Part shown: piece by piece, positions 19,372 through 29,060 of the stretch | Layout of the letters: the number at the start of each line of letters is the position of its first letter | Numbering within the stretch: the first letter of the stretch is position 1 | Assembly: GCF_015291625.1 (NCBI RefSeq) | Contig: NZ_CP030047.1 | Coordinates: forward strand, 4,960,001-5,024,000 | DNA from: Bradyrhizobium sp. CCBAU 53421 | GTDB lineage: Bacteria > Pseudomonadota > Alphaproteobacteria > Rhizobiales > Xanthobacteraceae | Direction of reading: 5' to 3' | DNA length: 64,000 bases | Program-made: the position numbers and the translations under genes | Notes under the pieces: generated by a model | Databases searched by the model: none | What the model was told of the DNA's origin: nothing | Seen by the model: the letters and a program-made list of their open reading frames with translations, nothing else

Positions 19372-20772
19372 ATGATTGGATTACCGGGGATGCGAGGGGT
19401 GAAGCTTATCACCGCGGCTGCGACTGCCGTCCTTCTGTTGGCGGAGATGGGCCCTGTGCCCGCACTCGCCGACACTATCGAGGCCGCGCTGGTGCGGTCC
19501 TACCAGAACAATCCCCAGCTCAATGCGCAGCGCGCGCTGGTCAGGGCGACAGACGAAAACGTTCCCCAGGCGCTGTCCGGCTATCGTCCGAGAGCCGCGC
19601 TGACCGTGAGCGGCGGATATCAGTACTCCGACCAGCAGCCGACGGGCGTCAAGGACTCGATCCACGGCACCCAAAATCCGGCGAGTGCGGGCCTTACGGT
19701 CAACCAGTCACTGTTCAATGCGCAGACCCCGCAGAAGGTGCGCGCGGCCGAGAGCCAGGTGTCGTCGGCGCGCGAAGGTCTGCGCGTGCTCGAGCAGACG
19801 GTGATCCTGAACGCGGCCACGATCTACATGGACTATCTGCGCGACTCGGCGATCGTCGAGGTCCAGCGCAGCAACACGCGCGTGCTGGAGCAGACGCTGA
19901 AGCAGACCCAGGACCGCTTCAACGTCGGTGAGGTGACGCGGACGGACGTCGCGCAATCCGAGGCGCAGCTTGCGGCCGGCAAGACCCAGCAGCTCACAGC
20001 GGAATCGAACCTGACGACGACGCGGTCGAACTTCCGCCGTATCATCGGCAACGAGCCGCAGAATCTCGCGCCCGGTTCGCCGGTCGATCGCTTCTTGCCG
20101 ACGACGCTTGCGGCCGCCGTCGAGCTCAGCCTGACCCAGAATCCGAACGTCACGTCCGCGATGTACGGCGTCGATGTCAACTTCCTGCAGACCAAGGTTG
20201 CCGAAGGCGCGCTGCTGCCGACGGTCGGGTTGCAGGCGTCGGTGACCGAAGGCTACCAGCAACAATTGTCGGTGAACCGCCTCTTCAATGCGTCGGCGCA
20301 GGTTCAGGTGTCGGTGCCGATCTACCAGGGCGGTGCCGAATACTCGCTGATCCGGCAGTCCAAGGAATCGCTGGCGCAGCAGCGTCTGGTCCTGGAACAG
20401 ACCAGGGATCAGGCGCGCGCCAACGTCGTCACCGCATGGGGCCAGCTGGTCGCCGGCAAGTCGCAGGTCGCATCGGCACAGGCGCAGGTGACCGCGTCCG
20501 AGATCGCGCTGAATGGCGTGCGCGAAGAGGCCAAGGCCGGCCAGCGCACCACGCTCGACGTGCTCAACGCGCAGCAGGCGCTGGTCAATGCGCGCAATGC
20601 GCTCGTCACCGCACAGCACGACCGGGTTGTCGCGTCGTATAACGTGCTGAGCGCGGTTGGCCGGCTGTCACCGCAGGTGATGGGCCTTTCGACCAACGTC
20701 TATGATCCCAGCGTGCATTACCAGCAGGTGCGCGACAACTGGGCCGGCGTGCGTACGCCGGACGGCCGCTAA
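19372..20772 (+). CDS. tolC: TolC-family outer-membrane channel protein
   Basis: A 466-residue protein. The start at ATG 19372 gives a signal peptide ending near PALA|DT (residue 33); in-frame TTG 19348 and GTG 19354 are alternatives. The mature N-terminus DTIEAALVRSYQNNPQLNAQRA is the classic TolC opening. The two internal repeats are seen at VNQSLFNAQTPQKVRAAESQ and VSVPIYQGGAEYSLIRQSKE. It forms the trimeric outer-membrane tunnel for type I secretion or efflux pumps. It is separate from the NodT-type protein at 6802-8292. Confidence 0.93.
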   Translation: MIGLPGMRGVKLITAAATAVLLLAEMGPVPALADTIEAALVRSYQNNPQLNAQRALVRATDENVPQALSGYRPRAALTVSGGYQYSDQQPTGVKDSIHGTQNPASAGLTVNQSLFNAQTPQKVRAAESQVSSAREGLRVLEQTVILNAATIYMDYLRDSAIVEVQRSNTRVLEQTLKQTQDRFNVGEVTRTDVAQSEAQLAAGKTQQLTAESNLTTTRSNFRRIIGNEPQNLAPGSPVDRFLPTTLAAAVELSLTQNPNVTSAMYGVDVNFLQTKVAEGALLPTVGLQASVTEGYQQQLSVNRLFNASAQVQVSVPIYQGGAEYSLIRQSKESLAQQRLVLEQTRDQARANVVTAWGQLVAGKSQVASAQAQVTASEIALNGVREEAKAGQRTTLDVLNAQQALVNARNALVTAQHDRVVASYNVLSAVGRLSPQVMGLSTNVYDPSVHYQQVRDNWAGVRTPDGR

Positions 20773-21107
20773 ACATCTTCACATCATCGTCGCCTGTCGC
20801 GCCATGTTTGTGGTTCTGAGTTAATCAGGACCACAGACTGGCGCGTTTGCTTGCAATCGATAATTGGCCTGACATACCGTTTTGTCGGGCAGCAAGGCGA
20901 TTCGCGGCGAGCCGGCATTGCGTGATGACAGGTGCGACGCCACCTGTGATCGCGCTGCATTGGGCGACACGAAGCTTGCACAAAGCCTCGGGCGGGCATG
21001 ATCTGGGGACAAGTTGGGCGGGAGCAGTGAAAATCTCCGCCCGCTTCATCGGAACCGGCGAATCCTCTCGAGCTTGATGTAAAATAAGTTTCGATGTGGA
21101 GTCGGAG
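20773..21107. promoter_or_regulatory. popZ upstream region with a perfect inverted repeat
   Basis: This 335-bp gap has no gene. A perfect inverted repeat ACAGGTG-cgacgc-CACCTGT lies at 20928-20947, about 160 bp before popZ; it could be an operator or an RNA hairpin. No full CtrA site (TTAA-N7-TTAA) was found. GGAG at 21098-21101 is the popZ ribosome site. Confidence 0.4.
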
Positions 21108-21848
21108 ATGACGCAACCTGCGAAGGTCCAAGAGCCCTCGATGGAGGAGATCCTGGCGTCGATCCGTCGCATCATTGCCGACGACGAGGCGAAGCCAGCC
21201 GCGGCCGAGAAACCTGCTTCTGCCGCAGCGCTGCCGCCGAAGGTCGAGGCGCCACCACCACCAGCAGCCAAGCCTGCGATGAAGAGCCCGCCGCCCGCAG
21301 CATCCCCGGCCGCGAAGGCCGCCGCGCCAGCGCCGAAATCCCCGCCGCCAGCGCCGGCCAGCAACAGTCAGGACGACATCGATTCGCTGCTCGCCAGCCT
21401 CGACGAGGCGACGCCCGCGGCCGAGATCAGGCCGTCGCCGCAGCCCGAGGCCCAACCCGAAGCCGATGTGTTCGAGCTCACCGATGACATGGCGCTGCCG
21501 GAGGCGGCGGCCGCGCCGTCGTTCCGGAAGGTCGAGCCGCAGGACGATGTCGAGTTCACGGAAGCCCGCACAAGGGCGCCAGAGCCGATGCGAGAACCGG
21601 TGCGAGAACCGCCGGCAGTCGAAGCCGCGCCGATGCAGCAGATCATCTCGGGAACCACGATGCGGGCGGTCGAATCCGCTTTCAACTCGCTGGCCAACAC
21701 CGTGCTGAGCAACAATGCTCGGACGCTGGAGGATCTGGTCAAGGAGATGCTGCGGCCGATGCTGAAGTCCTGGCTGGACGACAATCTGCCGGGACTGGTC
21801 GAGCGGATCGTCAAGGCCGAGATCGAGCGGGTATCCCGCGGGCGTTAG
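21108..21848 (+). CDS. popZ: PopZ-type polar organizing protein (DUF2497)
   Basis: A 246-residue protein with the PopZ layout: a short conserved N-terminal helix (EPSMEEILASIRRIIADDE, near residues 9-27), a long Pro/Ala/acidic disordered middle, and a conserved C-terminal helical block (TLEDLVKEMLRPMLKSWLDD to the end). In Caulobacter PopZ self-assembles at cell poles, anchors the ParB-centromere complex and recruits cell-cycle kinases. The ATG at 21108 was chosen over GTG 21096 because GGAG lies 6 nt upstream. It precedes valS. Confidence 0.88.
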   Translation: MTQPAKVQEPSMEEILASIRRIIADDEAKPAAAEKPASAAALPPKVEAPPPPAAKPAMKSPPPAASPAAKAAAPAPKSPPPAPASNSQDDIDSLLASLDEATPAAEIRPSPQPEAQPEADVFELTDDMALPEAAAAPSFRKVEPQDDVEFTEARTRAPEPMREPVREPPAVEAAPMQQIISGTTMRAVESAFNSLANTVLSNNARTLEDLVKEMLRPMLKSWLDDNLPGLVERIVKAEIERVSRGR

Positions 21849-21877
21849 GTCCGTCGCGGGCGGTAGCTCCTGCCGCA

Positions 21878-21893
21878 GGGGCTTGGCAGCCCC
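21878..21893 (+). terminator. short GC hairpin after popZ
   Basis: GGGGCT-tggc-AGCCCC forms a 6-bp stem with a 4-nt loop about 30 bp after the popZ stop. It lacks a T-run, so it is at best a weak or factor-assisted terminator. Confidence 0.3.
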
Positions 21894-22098
21894 CATTCAG
21901 CCCCCAAATGCCCCAGAGTTCGGTTCTGATAGGACAGGGCCGAAACGCCAGTTCGCTGTTTTGACGCGTTTTCTTCACGCGAACCGGTGTCCGCTTCGCC
22001 CGAAAACGCGATCAAAGCCATTTTGACCTGCCGGTCCGGTTGACTTGGTGCGTTCTGGCGGCTTTCTACCCTTTCCCCATGGTCCACAGCGCATTGTC

Positions 22099-24966
22099 AT
22101 GATCGAGAAAAACTACCAGCCCGCCGATATCGAGCACCGGATGGCCCAGATCTGGGAGGAGAGCGGTGCGTTCAAGGCCGGCCGGCCAGAGCGCAAGGAC
22201 GCCGCGCCCTTCACCATCGTGATCCCGCCGCCGAATGTTACCGGCTCGCTGCACATGGGCCACGCGCTCAACAACACGCTGCAGGACATCCTGTGCCGCT
22301 TCGAGCGGATGCGCGGCCGCGACGTGCTGTGGCAGCCCGGCACCGACCATGCCGGCATCGCCACCCAGATGGTGGTCGAGCGCCAGCTGATGGAACGGCA
22401 GGAACCGGGCCGGCGCGACATGGGCCGCGCCAGGTTCCTCGAACGGGTCTGGCAGTGGAAGGCCGAAAGCGGCGGCACCATCGTCAACCAGCTCAAGCGC
22501 CTCGGTGCGTCGTGCGACTGGTCGCGCGAGCGCTTCACCATGGACGAGGGCCTGTCGCGCGCCGTCGTCAAGGTGTTCGTGGAGCTGCATCGCCAGGGCC
22601 TGATCTACAAGGACAAGCGCCTGGTCAACTGGGACCCGAAGCTGCTCACCGCGATCTCCGATCTCGAAGTGGTGCAAAAGGAGATCAAGGGGCGTCTCTG
22701 GTACCTGCGCTATCCGATCGAAGGCCGCAGCTTCAGCCCCGACGATCCGAAGTCGTTCATCGTGGTCGCGACCACGCGTCCCGAGACGATGCTCGGCGAC
22801 ACCGCGGTCGCGGTGCATCCGGACGACGAGCGTTACACCGATCTGGTCGGCAAGCACGTCATCCTGCCCCTGGTCGGTCGCAAGATTCCGATCGTCGCCG
22901 ACGACTACTCCGATCCCGAGAAGGGATCGGGCGCGGTCAAGGTGACGCCGGCGCATGACTTCAACGACTTCGAGATCGGCAAGCGCCATGGCCTGCCGCA
23001 GGTCAGCGTGCTGGATCAGGAAGGCTGCCTCAGCCTCACCGGCAACGAGGACTATCTGCGCGGCTTGCCGATGGGGGCCGACGAGTTCGCGGCGGAGTTT
23101 CATGGCATCGAGCGCTTTGCGGCGCGCAAGAAGATCGTGGCGCGGCTGGAGGAGTTCGGCTTCCTCGAGCGGATCGAGCCGAACACCCACATGGTGCCGC
23201 ATGGCGACCGCTCCGATGTCGTGATCGAGCCCTATTTGACCGACCAATGGTACGTCGATGCCCACACGCTGGCGCAGCCGGCGATCGCGGCGGTGCGCTC
23301 GGGCGAAACCACCTTCGTGCCGAAGAACTGGGAAAAGACCTATTTCGAGTGGATGGAGAACATCCAGCCCTGGTGCATCTCGCGCCAGCTCTGGTGGGGC
23401 CATCAGATCCCGGCCTGGTATGGACCCGACGGCAAGGTGTTCGTCGCCGAGACCGAGGAAGAAGCGGTCGGCAACGCGCTCGGCTATTACGTCGAGCAGG
23501 AAGTCATCACGCCGGAGCAGGGCCACGACATGGCCACCGATCCCGCCAAGCGCGAGGGCTTCATCACGCGCGACGAAGACGTGCTCGACACCTGGTTCTC
23601 GTCGGCGCTGTGGCCGTTCTCGACGCTGGGCTGGCCGGACGATACGCCCGAAGTCGCGCGCTACTATCCGACCAACACGCTCGTCACCGGCTTCGACATC
23701 ATCTTCTTCTGGGTCGCCCGCATGATGATGATGGGCCTCCACTTCATGAAGGAGGCACCGTTCTCGACCGTCTACATCCACCGTCTCGTCCGTGACGAGA
23801 AGGGCGCGAAGATGTCGAAGTCGAAGGGCAACGTCATCGATCCGCTCGGCGTGATCGACGAATACGGCGCCGATGCGCTGCGCTTCGCATTGACCCGCGA
23901 GGCGGCGCAAGGCCACGACATCCGCCTATCGCCGCATCTGGTCGAGACCAATCGCAACTTCGCGACCAAGTTCTGGAATGCTTGCCGCTTCGCCGAGATG
24001 AACGAGTGCGTCAAGCCGGACGGTTTCGATCCGAAGGGCGCCAAGGAGACGTTGAACCGCTGGATCGCGCACGAAACCTCGCGTGTCACCCGCGAGGTGA
24101 CCGAGACCATCGAGGACCATCGCTTCAACGACGCGGCCGGCGCGATCTACCGCTTCGTCTGGAACGTGTTCTGTGACTGGTATCTCGAGCTCGCAAAGCC
24201 GGTGCTGATGGGCGAGGAGGGCGCCGCCAAGGCCGAGACCCGCGCCATGATCGCCTGGACCCGCGACGAGATCCTCAAGCTGCTGCATCCGTTCATGCCC
24301 TTCATCACCGAAGAGCTGTGGGCGGTGACGGCAAAGCGCGACGGCCTCCTGGTGCTGGCGTCCTGGCCGCGCAAATCGGGCGTGACCGGCGAGCAGCTGG
24401 CGGCGATCGCGACCGCTGGTCCCGTCGTCGATCCGATCATTCCACCGGTCATTGCCGCGCTCGACGCCGACGAGTTCAGCGATCCCGCGGCGGAAGCCGA
24501 GATCGGCTGGGTGGTCGATCTCGTCACCGCGATGCGGTCGGTGAAGGCGGAAATGAACATCCCGCCGTCGACGCTGACGCCGCTGGTGATCGTGACCACC
24601 TCCGACGAGACGCGGGACCGTGCCCAGCGCTGGAACGACACCATCAAGCGCCTGGCGCGACTATCGGATATTTCCTTCGCGGCCTCCGCGCCGGAAGGCG
24701 CCATGCAGCTCTTGGTGCGCGGCGAAGTCGTCGCGCTGCCGCTGAAGGGCGTGATCGATCTTGCGGCGGAACGGGCCCGGCTGGAGAAGGAGCTCGGCAA
24801 GGCCGACGCCGACATCAAGCGGGTCGACGCCAAACTGTCCAACGAGAAGTTCGTCGCCAACGCGCCGGAAGAGCTCGTCGAGGAAGAGAAGGAAAAGCGC
24901 GCGGCGGCACAAGAGCGGCGGGCCAAGATTCTCGAGGCGATCGAACTGCTGAAGAAGGCGTCATAG
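22099..24966 (+). CDS. valS: valyl-tRNA synthetase
   Basis: A 955-residue class I synthetase. The start was set at MIEKNYQPADIEHRMAQIWE (22099). It has the HIGH-type motif LHMGHALNNTLQD, the CP1 editing domain (TTRPETMLGDTAVAVHPDD), KMSKS in GAKMSKSKGNVIDPLG, the anticodon-binding domain, and a C-terminal coiled coil (ARLEKELGKADADIKRVDAKL onwards) typical of ValRS. It charges tRNA-Val and deacylates Thr-tRNA-Val. The tail end converges with the glycosylase gene across only 18 bp. Confidence 0.97.
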   Translation: MIEKNYQPADIEHRMAQIWEESGAFKAGRPERKDAAPFTIVIPPPNVTGSLHMGHALNNTLQDILCRFERMRGRDVLWQPGTDHAGIATQMVVERQLMERQEPGRRDMGRARFLERVWQWKAESGGTIVNQLKRLGASCDWSRERFTMDEGLSRAVVKVFVELHRQGLIYKDKRLVNWDPKLLTAISDLEVVQKEIKGRLWYLRYPIEGRSFSPDDPKSFIVVATTRPETMLGDTAVAVHPDDERYTDLVGKHVILPLVGRKIPIVADDYSDPEKGSGAVKVTPAHDFNDFEIGKRHGLPQVSVLDQEGCLSLTGNEDYLRGLPMGADEFAAEFHGIERFAARKKIVARLEEFGFLERIEPNTHMVPHGDRSDVVIEPYLTDQWYVDAHTLAQPAIAAVRSGETTFVPKNWEKTYFEWMENIQPWCISRQLWWGHQIPAWYGPDGKVFVAETEEEAVGNALGYYVEQEVITPEQGHDMATDPAKREGFITRDEDVLDTWFSSALWPFSTLGWPDDTPEVARYYPTNTLVTGFDIIFFWVARMMMMGLHFMKEAPFSTVYIHRLVRDEKGAKMSKSKGNVIDPLGVIDEYGADALRFALTREAAQGHDIRLSPHLVETNRNFATKFWNACRFAEMNECVKPDGFDPKGAKETLNRWIAHETSRVTREVTETIEDHRFNDAAGAIYRFVWNVFCDWYLELAKPVLMGEEGAAKAETRAMIAWTRDEILKLLHPFMPFITEELWAVTAKRDGLLVLASWPRKSGVTGEQLAAIATAGPVVDPIIPPVIAALDADEFSDPAAEAEIGWVVDLVTAMRSVKAEMNIPPSTLTPLVIVTTSDETRDRAQRWNDTIKRLARLSDISFAASAPEGAMQLLVRGEVVALPLKGVIDLAAERARLEKELGKADADIKRVDAKLSNEKFVANAPEELVEEEKEKRAAAQERRAKILEAIELLKKAS

Positions 24967-24984
24967 CTGATAACGCTGTGACGC

Positions 24985-25590
24985 TCAGAACCGCTTGCTG
25001 AGGAATTTCGACCCCTTCAGCCCGTAGCGCCAGGGCAGCTCGACGGCCTTGGTGATGCCGATCCGAATCCCGGTGACGATGTCGGGCGTCTCGGTGCGCG
25101 CGTGGAGCGCGATCGGCGGCCGGTCCAGCGGCAACTCGCTGTGCGCGATGGTGATGCCCATCGCCTCGCACAGCTTGCCCGGCCCCGAGCACAGCGCGCG
25201 CTCATCCTCCAGCCCGCGCCGCCGGCGCATCGCGGCGAGCCCATGGGTCGGCTCAATCGCGCGGATCAGCACGGCACTGGCCGAGCCCGCTTCCTCGCAG
25301 ACGAAATTGACGCACCAATGGATGCCGTAGGAGCGGTAGACATAGGAGAAGCCGGGCGGGCCGAACATCACCTGGTTGCGCGGGGTCGGTCCGTTGAACG
25401 AATGGGCGGCGGGTTCGGTGTGATGGTAGGCCTCGACTTCGGTGATGATGCCGCCGACGCCGCCGACCAGGAAGGTCGCGCCGATCAGCTCGGGCGCGAC
25501 CTCATGGACGCTGCGGTCGAAGAACGAGCGTTTCAGCGCCTTGCCGAGGCGCGGCGCGGTCGCGCGGGTCGATCGGGGTTTTTGAGCCAT
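24985..25590 (-). CDS. DNA-3-methyladenine glycosylase (AAG/MPG family)
   Basis: A 201-residue base-excision repair enzyme starting [20 protein letters not shown]. It shows the AAG fold blocks: [42 protein letters not shown] (with the catalytic Glu in EVEAY), [19 protein letters not shown] and [12 protein letters not shown]. It removes alkylated purines such as 3-methyladenine. The basic N-terminal 20 residues are outside the core. Its 5' end is divergent from lipA. Confidence 0.92.
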   Translation of the reverse strand: MAQKPRSTRATAPRLGKALKRSFFDRSVHEVAPELIGATFLVGGVGGIITEVEAYHHTEPAAHSFNGPTPRNQVMFGPPGFSYVYRSYGIHWCVNFVCEEAGSASAVLIRAIEPTHGLAAMRRRRGLEDERALCSGPGKLCEAMGITIAHSELPLDRPPIALHARTETPDIVTGIRIGITKAVELPWRYGLKGSKFLSKRF

Positions 25591-25722
25591 TTTGAGGTAG
25601 GAATCGGCGTGGAACGGACCGCAAGACTGCCAATATCTGGGCTGATCTGCTAGGGTCGCAGGGCGGGTTGCGAGCCGCATCAACACCGATTAGCTAAGGT
25701 CTCTCGCGACTTGCAGGCACCT

Positions 25723-26682
25723 ATGGTCACCATCGTCGACACCATCTCCACCACTCAGCTCCGCCCACGTCACCCCGAAAAGGTGAACCGGCCGGATGCC
25801 GTGTCGCCGCCGAAGCCGGACTGGATCCGGGTTCGCGCGCCGAACACGCGCGGCTATGCAGATACGCGGCGGATCGTGAAGGAGAACGGCCTCGTCACGG
25901 TGTGCGAGGAGGCGGGCTGCCCCAATATCGGTGAGTGCTGGGACAAGAAGCACGCCACCTTCATGATCATGGGCGACACCTGCACCCGCGCCTGCGCGTT
26001 CTGCAACGTGAAGACCGGCATGCCGAGCGCGCTCGAGGCGAGCGAGCCGGAATACGTCGCGGAGGCGACCGCCAAGCTCGGGCTCACCCATGTCGTGGTG
26101 ACCTCGGTCGATCGCGACGATCTCGCCGACGGCGGCGGCGAGCATTTTGCGGCGACCATCCGCGCCATCCGCGCGCGCTGCCCGACCACCACGATCGAGA
26201 TCCTGACGCCGGACTTCCTGCGCAAGGACGGCGCGCTCGAGCGCGTGGTCGCGGCCAAGCCCGATGTCTTCAACCACAATCTGGAAACCGTGCCGTCGCG
26301 CTATCTGACGGTCCGTCCCGGCGCGCGCTATTTCCATTCGATCCGGCTGCTGCAGCGGGTCAAGGAGATGGACCCGACCATCTTCACCAAATCGGGCATC
26401 ATGGTCGGTCTCGGCGAGGAGCGGCACGAGGTGCTGCAGGTGATGGACGATCTGCGCTCGGCCGACGTCGATTTCCTGACCATCGGCCAGTACCTGCAGC
26501 CGACCCGCAAGCATCACGCCGTGATGCGCTACGTGACGCCGGACGAATTCGCCGGCTACGAGCGTGTCGCCTATACCAAGGGATTTCTGATGGTGTCGGC
26601 GAGCCCGCTGACGCGCTCGTCGCACCATGCCGGCGAGGATTTTGCCAAACTGCAGGCGGCTCGCACGGCCCGCGGCCGCTAG
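25723..26682 (+). CDS. lipA: lipoyl synthase
   Basis: A 319-residue radical-SAM enzyme that inserts sulfur into octanoyl-protein to make lipoyl groups. It carries both iron-sulfur cluster motifs: the auxiliary cluster [12 protein letters not shown] and the radical-SAM cluster [42 protein letters not shown] and MVGLGE follow in family order, with the C-terminal SSHHAGE containing the Ser that binds the auxiliary cluster. ATG 25723 was chosen as start; TTG 25711 is also in frame. It is followed by a kinase-like gene and a COQ10-like gene in the same direction. Confidence 0.97.
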   Translation: MVTIVDTISTTQLRPRHPEKVNRPDAVSPPKPDWIRVRAPNTRGYADTRRIVKENGLVTVCEEAGCPNIGECWDKKHATFMIMGDTCTRACAFCNVKTGMPSALEASEPEYVAEATAKLGLTHVVVTSVDRDDLADGGGEHFAATIRAIRARCPTTTIEILTPDFLRKDGALERVVAAKPDVFNHNLETVPSRYLTVRPGARYFHSIRLLQRVKEMDPTIFTKSGIMVGLGEERHEVLQVMDDLRSADVDFLTIGQYLQPTRKHHAVMRYVTPDEFAGYERVAYTKGFLMVSASPLTRSSHHAGEDFAKLQAARTARGR

Positions 26683-26761
26683 ATTTTTTTTGACGGCAGG
26701 AGGCCGGCGCCGTCACGCGCCGTTGCCTGATCGAGCCTTGACCGAATCTTGGACGGGACCA

Positions 26762-27301
26762 ATGCAACGCGTGCTGGTGATGGGATCGTCGGGATCCGGC
26801 AAGTCGACCTTTGCGCGACGGCTGTCCGAGATCACGGGCATTCCGACGGTGTCGATCGATGCGCTGTTCTGGAAGCCGGGCTGGGTCGGGTCCGACAAGG
26901 AGGAATTCCAGCGCCGCATGATCGAAGCGGCGCAGGCGCCGCGCTGGATCATGGATGGGAACTACACGGCGAGCGGTGCAGGTGAACTGCGTCGCGAGCT
27001 CTCGGATACGATCATCTGGTTCGACTTGCCGCGCTCGGCCTGCATGCTCGGAATCATCAGGCGCATTGCCGGCAGCTACGGCCAGGTCCGCCCCGAGATG
27101 GCGGAAGGCTGCCCGGAGAAGATCGACCTGGAATTCTTCCGTTATGTCTGGACCTATCGCCAGCAGCAGCGGCCGAAGCTGATGGAATATTTTTCAGGAC
27201 TGCGCGCCGATCAATCGCTGGTCTGCTTCACTGATCGGGCCCAGGCGGACGATTACCTGAAGCGCCTCGCACTCCAGCGAAACCGTGCGAGTATCCACTG
27301 A
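26762..27301 (+). CDS. P-loop NTPase, adenylate-kinase-like (topology modulation protein type)
   Basis: A 179-residue protein starting MQRVLVMGSSGSGKST, a Walker A P-loop at the very N-terminus. It has DALFWKPGWVGSDKEEF and WIMDGNYTASGAGELRRELSDTIIWFDLPRSACMLGIIRR, the layout of bacterial FlaR/topology-modulation proteins, which are small nucleotide-kinase relatives with no firmly established substrate. It lies between lipA and a COQ10-like gene; its stop and the next start share one base (TGATG). Nucleotide-dependent phosphotransfer is inferred from the fold. Confidence 0.82.
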   Translation: MQRVLVMGSSGSGKSTFARRLSEITGIPTVSIDALFWKPGWVGSDKEEFQRRMIEAAQAPRWIMDGNYTASGAGELRRELSDTIIWFDLPRSACMLGIIRRIAGSYGQVRPEMAEGCPEKIDLEFFRYVWTYRQQQRPKLMEYFSGLRADQSLVCFTDRAQADDYLKRLALQRNRASIH

Positions 27302-27759
27302 TGCCACGATTCTCAAGCAAGCGGCGGGTCCGCCACACCGCACCTCAAATGTTCGATCTGGTCGCCGACGTCGAGCGCTATCCCGAATTCGTGCCGTTGT
27401 GCCAGGCGCTCAAGGTCCGCCAGCGGACGCCCAAGGACGACGGCACCGAGGTCGTGGTCGCCGACATGACGGTCTCCTTCAAGCTGGTGCGCGAGACCTT
27501 CACCAGCAGGGTGACGCTCGACCGGCCCAACCTGAAGATCCTGGTCGAATATCTGCGCGGCCCGTTCAGTAATCTGGAGAATCGCTGGAGCTTCGAGCCG
27601 AAGTCGGACATCGAATGCGACGTCGGCTTCTTCCTGAACTACGAATTCAAGAGCCGGATGCTGGCGATGCTGATGGGCTCGATGTTCGACGCCGCATTCT
27701 CGCGCTTTGCCGCCGCGTTCGAGAAGCGCGCCGATCAGGTCTACGGCAAGCCGGCCTAG
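27301..27759 (+). CDS. COQ10/RatA-family START-domain protein
   Basis: A 152-residue SRPBCC/START-like protein. The pattern FSSKRRVRHTAPQMFDLVADVERYPEFVPLCQALKVR and the late FLNYEFKSRMLAMLMGSMFDAAFSRF match the COQ10 family, which binds ubiquinone; E. coli RatA is a member described as a ribosome-association toxin. In alphaproteobacteria a role in quinone handling is the more likely reading. It is translationally coupled to the preceding P-loop gene. Confidence 0.87.
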   Translation: MPRFSSKRRVRHTAPQMFDLVADVERYPEFVPLCQALKVRQRTPKDDGTEVVVADMTVSFKLVRETFTSRVTLDRPNLKILVEYLRGPFSNLENRWSFEPKSDIECDVGFFLNYEFKSRMLAMLMGSMFDAAFSRFAAAFEKRADQVYGKPA

Positions 27760-27770
27760 CCAACGTCTCC

Positions 27771-27883
27771 GTCATTGCGAGGAGCCCGCGACAAAATTGC
27801 AGGGCAATTTTGCGCTGGAGCGACGAAGCAATCCGTACCTCCGCACGCGGTGCGATGGATTGCTTCGCTTCGCTCGCAACGAC
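27771..27883. repeat. interspersed palindromic repeat, copy 2 (inverted relative to copy 1)
   Basis: It starts GTCATTGCGAGGAGC and ends GCTCGCAACGAC, with the internal CAAAATTG / CAATTTTG and GAAGCAATCC / GGATTGCTTC pairs of the element at 5047-5157 but in opposite order. It lies between the convergent ends of the COQ10-like gene and the BA14K gene. Confidence 0.85.
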
Positions 27884-27898
27884 GAGAAGAAATGTGAC

Positions 27899-28285
27899 TT
27901 ACGGACAGGAACGACGTACGCCGCCGGAGGCGATGTAGGTGCCCGAAGCAGGGTCGTAGGTGCGGAAACGCTGGGAGCAATAGGCGTCGTTGTTGGCCTT
28001 GGCCTGGCTCGCCGCGATGGCGCCGCCGATGATCGCGCCCGCTGCTAGCCCGCCGATGACTGCACCGGCGTTGCCACCGTCGTGATAATGACGATGACCG
28101 TAGTAGCCGCCGCGATAGCCGTAACGCGGGCCGCCATGCCAGTGACGATACTGCACGTGCTCGACGGAGGTCGGCTGGTCCCGCAGCCGTGCGGGCGCGA
28201 GCGGTGCGGCAAACGAGGGGGCAACAGTCGACAGCGTCATGGCGCCTGAGGTGATTGCCGCCACGACCAAAGTTCCCAACTTCAT
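27899..28285 (-). CDS. BA14K-family secreted protein
   Basis: A 128-residue protein with a signal peptide (MKLGTLVVAAITSGAMTLST, cleavage near SFA|A). A His/Gly/Tyr-rich stretch follows (RHWHGGPRYGYRGGYYGHRH), then a Gly-rich hydrophobic segment (AGAVIGGLAAGAIIGGAIAA), and the BA14K signature CSQRFRTYDPASGTY at the C-terminus. The family is named for a Brucella immunoreactive protein; its biochemical role is unknown. The second of two tandem ATGs was chosen (28285) because AAGGAG is 6 nt upstream; 28288 is possible. Confidence 0.85.
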   Translation of the reverse strand: MKLGTLVVAAITSGAMTLSTVAPSFAAPLAPARLRDQPTSVEHVQYRHWHGGPRYGYRGGYYGHRHYHDGGNAGAVIGGLAAGAIIGGAIAASQAKANNDAYCSQRFRTYDPASGTYIASGGVRRSCP

Positions 28286-28459
28286 CATTTTCTCCTTGTT
28301 GTGGGATTTTGCTGTTTGGAAGAACAATTCAAACAGCAGAGTTGGAACAATAGAAAACGGCGAAGCGACGTCGCAGTTCCACCTGCGATAGGCGGCACTG
28401 GGTCGCAGTTGACTCAGGGTGGTGCAGCGTTGGCCGCGCGCGATTCGACTTGCGCAAGC

Positions 28460-29059
28460 CTATCCGCGCGGCGGTCGCCGGCGTTTCGCGGCGTGGCTTC
28501 GCGGCGACCGCGCCACACGCGGCCGCAACCGGCTGGCGGCCTCGCGGCGCGGCTTGGCGGCCTGCGGCGGGCGCGCGAGCTCCATCAACATGCGGAGCGC
28601 CTCGACCACCGAGCGCTGCCGCACCGTGCTGCGACCGATCGCGCCGAAACGTTGTTCACGATGCAGGATGCGGCCGTCGCGCGCGGCGACGGCGAAATGC
28701 ACCAGGCCGACCGGCTTGCCCGGCGTCGCGCCGCCCGGGCCCGCGATCCCGGTGATCGAGACCGCCAGGTCGACGCCGGCCTTTTCCAGCGCGCCGATTG
28801 CCATCGCGGTCGCGGTCTCCTTGCTCACCGCGCCGAACGTCTCCAGCGTTGCCGCCTTGACGCCGAGCATCACCCGCTTGGCCTCGTTCGAATAGGTGAC
28901 GAAGCCGCGGTCGATCACGTCGGACGAGCCGGGGATGTCGGTGAGCGCGCCTGCGACCAGTCCGCCGGTGCAGGACTCGGCGGTCGCGATGGTCAGCTTG
29001 CGCATCCGGCACAGGTCTAGCAGCGAGCGGGAGAGGGCACGAGCGTCGCTGCCGCCCAT
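28460..29059 (-). CDS. CinA-family nicotinamide-nucleotide amidohydrolase (PncC type)
   Basis: A 199-residue stand-alone CinA C-terminal domain: TIATAESCTGGLVAGALTDIPGSS, GFVTYSNEAKRVMLGV, TGIAGPGGATPGKPVGLVHFAVA. It deamidates NMN in pyridine-nucleotide salvage. After the domain ends near residue 163 there is an unusual strongly basic tail of about 35 residues, rich in Arg, Lys, Pro and Ala. The start at 29059 follows the ispDF stop by one base, with GGAG inside the ispDF 3' end. Confidence 0.88.
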   Translation of the reverse strand: MGGSDARALSRSLLDLCRMRKLTIATAESCTGGLVAGALTDIPGSSDVIDRGFVTYSNEAKRVMLGVKAATLETFGAVSKETATAMAIGALEKAGVDLAVSITGIAGPGGATPGKPVGLVHFAVAARDGRILHREQRFGAIGRSTVRQRSVVEALRMLMELARPPQAAKPRREAASRLRPRVARSPRSHAAKRRRPPRG

Positions 29060-29060
29060 G

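Noticed and set aside
22066..23916. Minus-strand open frame (616 codons) opposite valS
   Set aside because: Antisense shadow of valS with no family resemblance.
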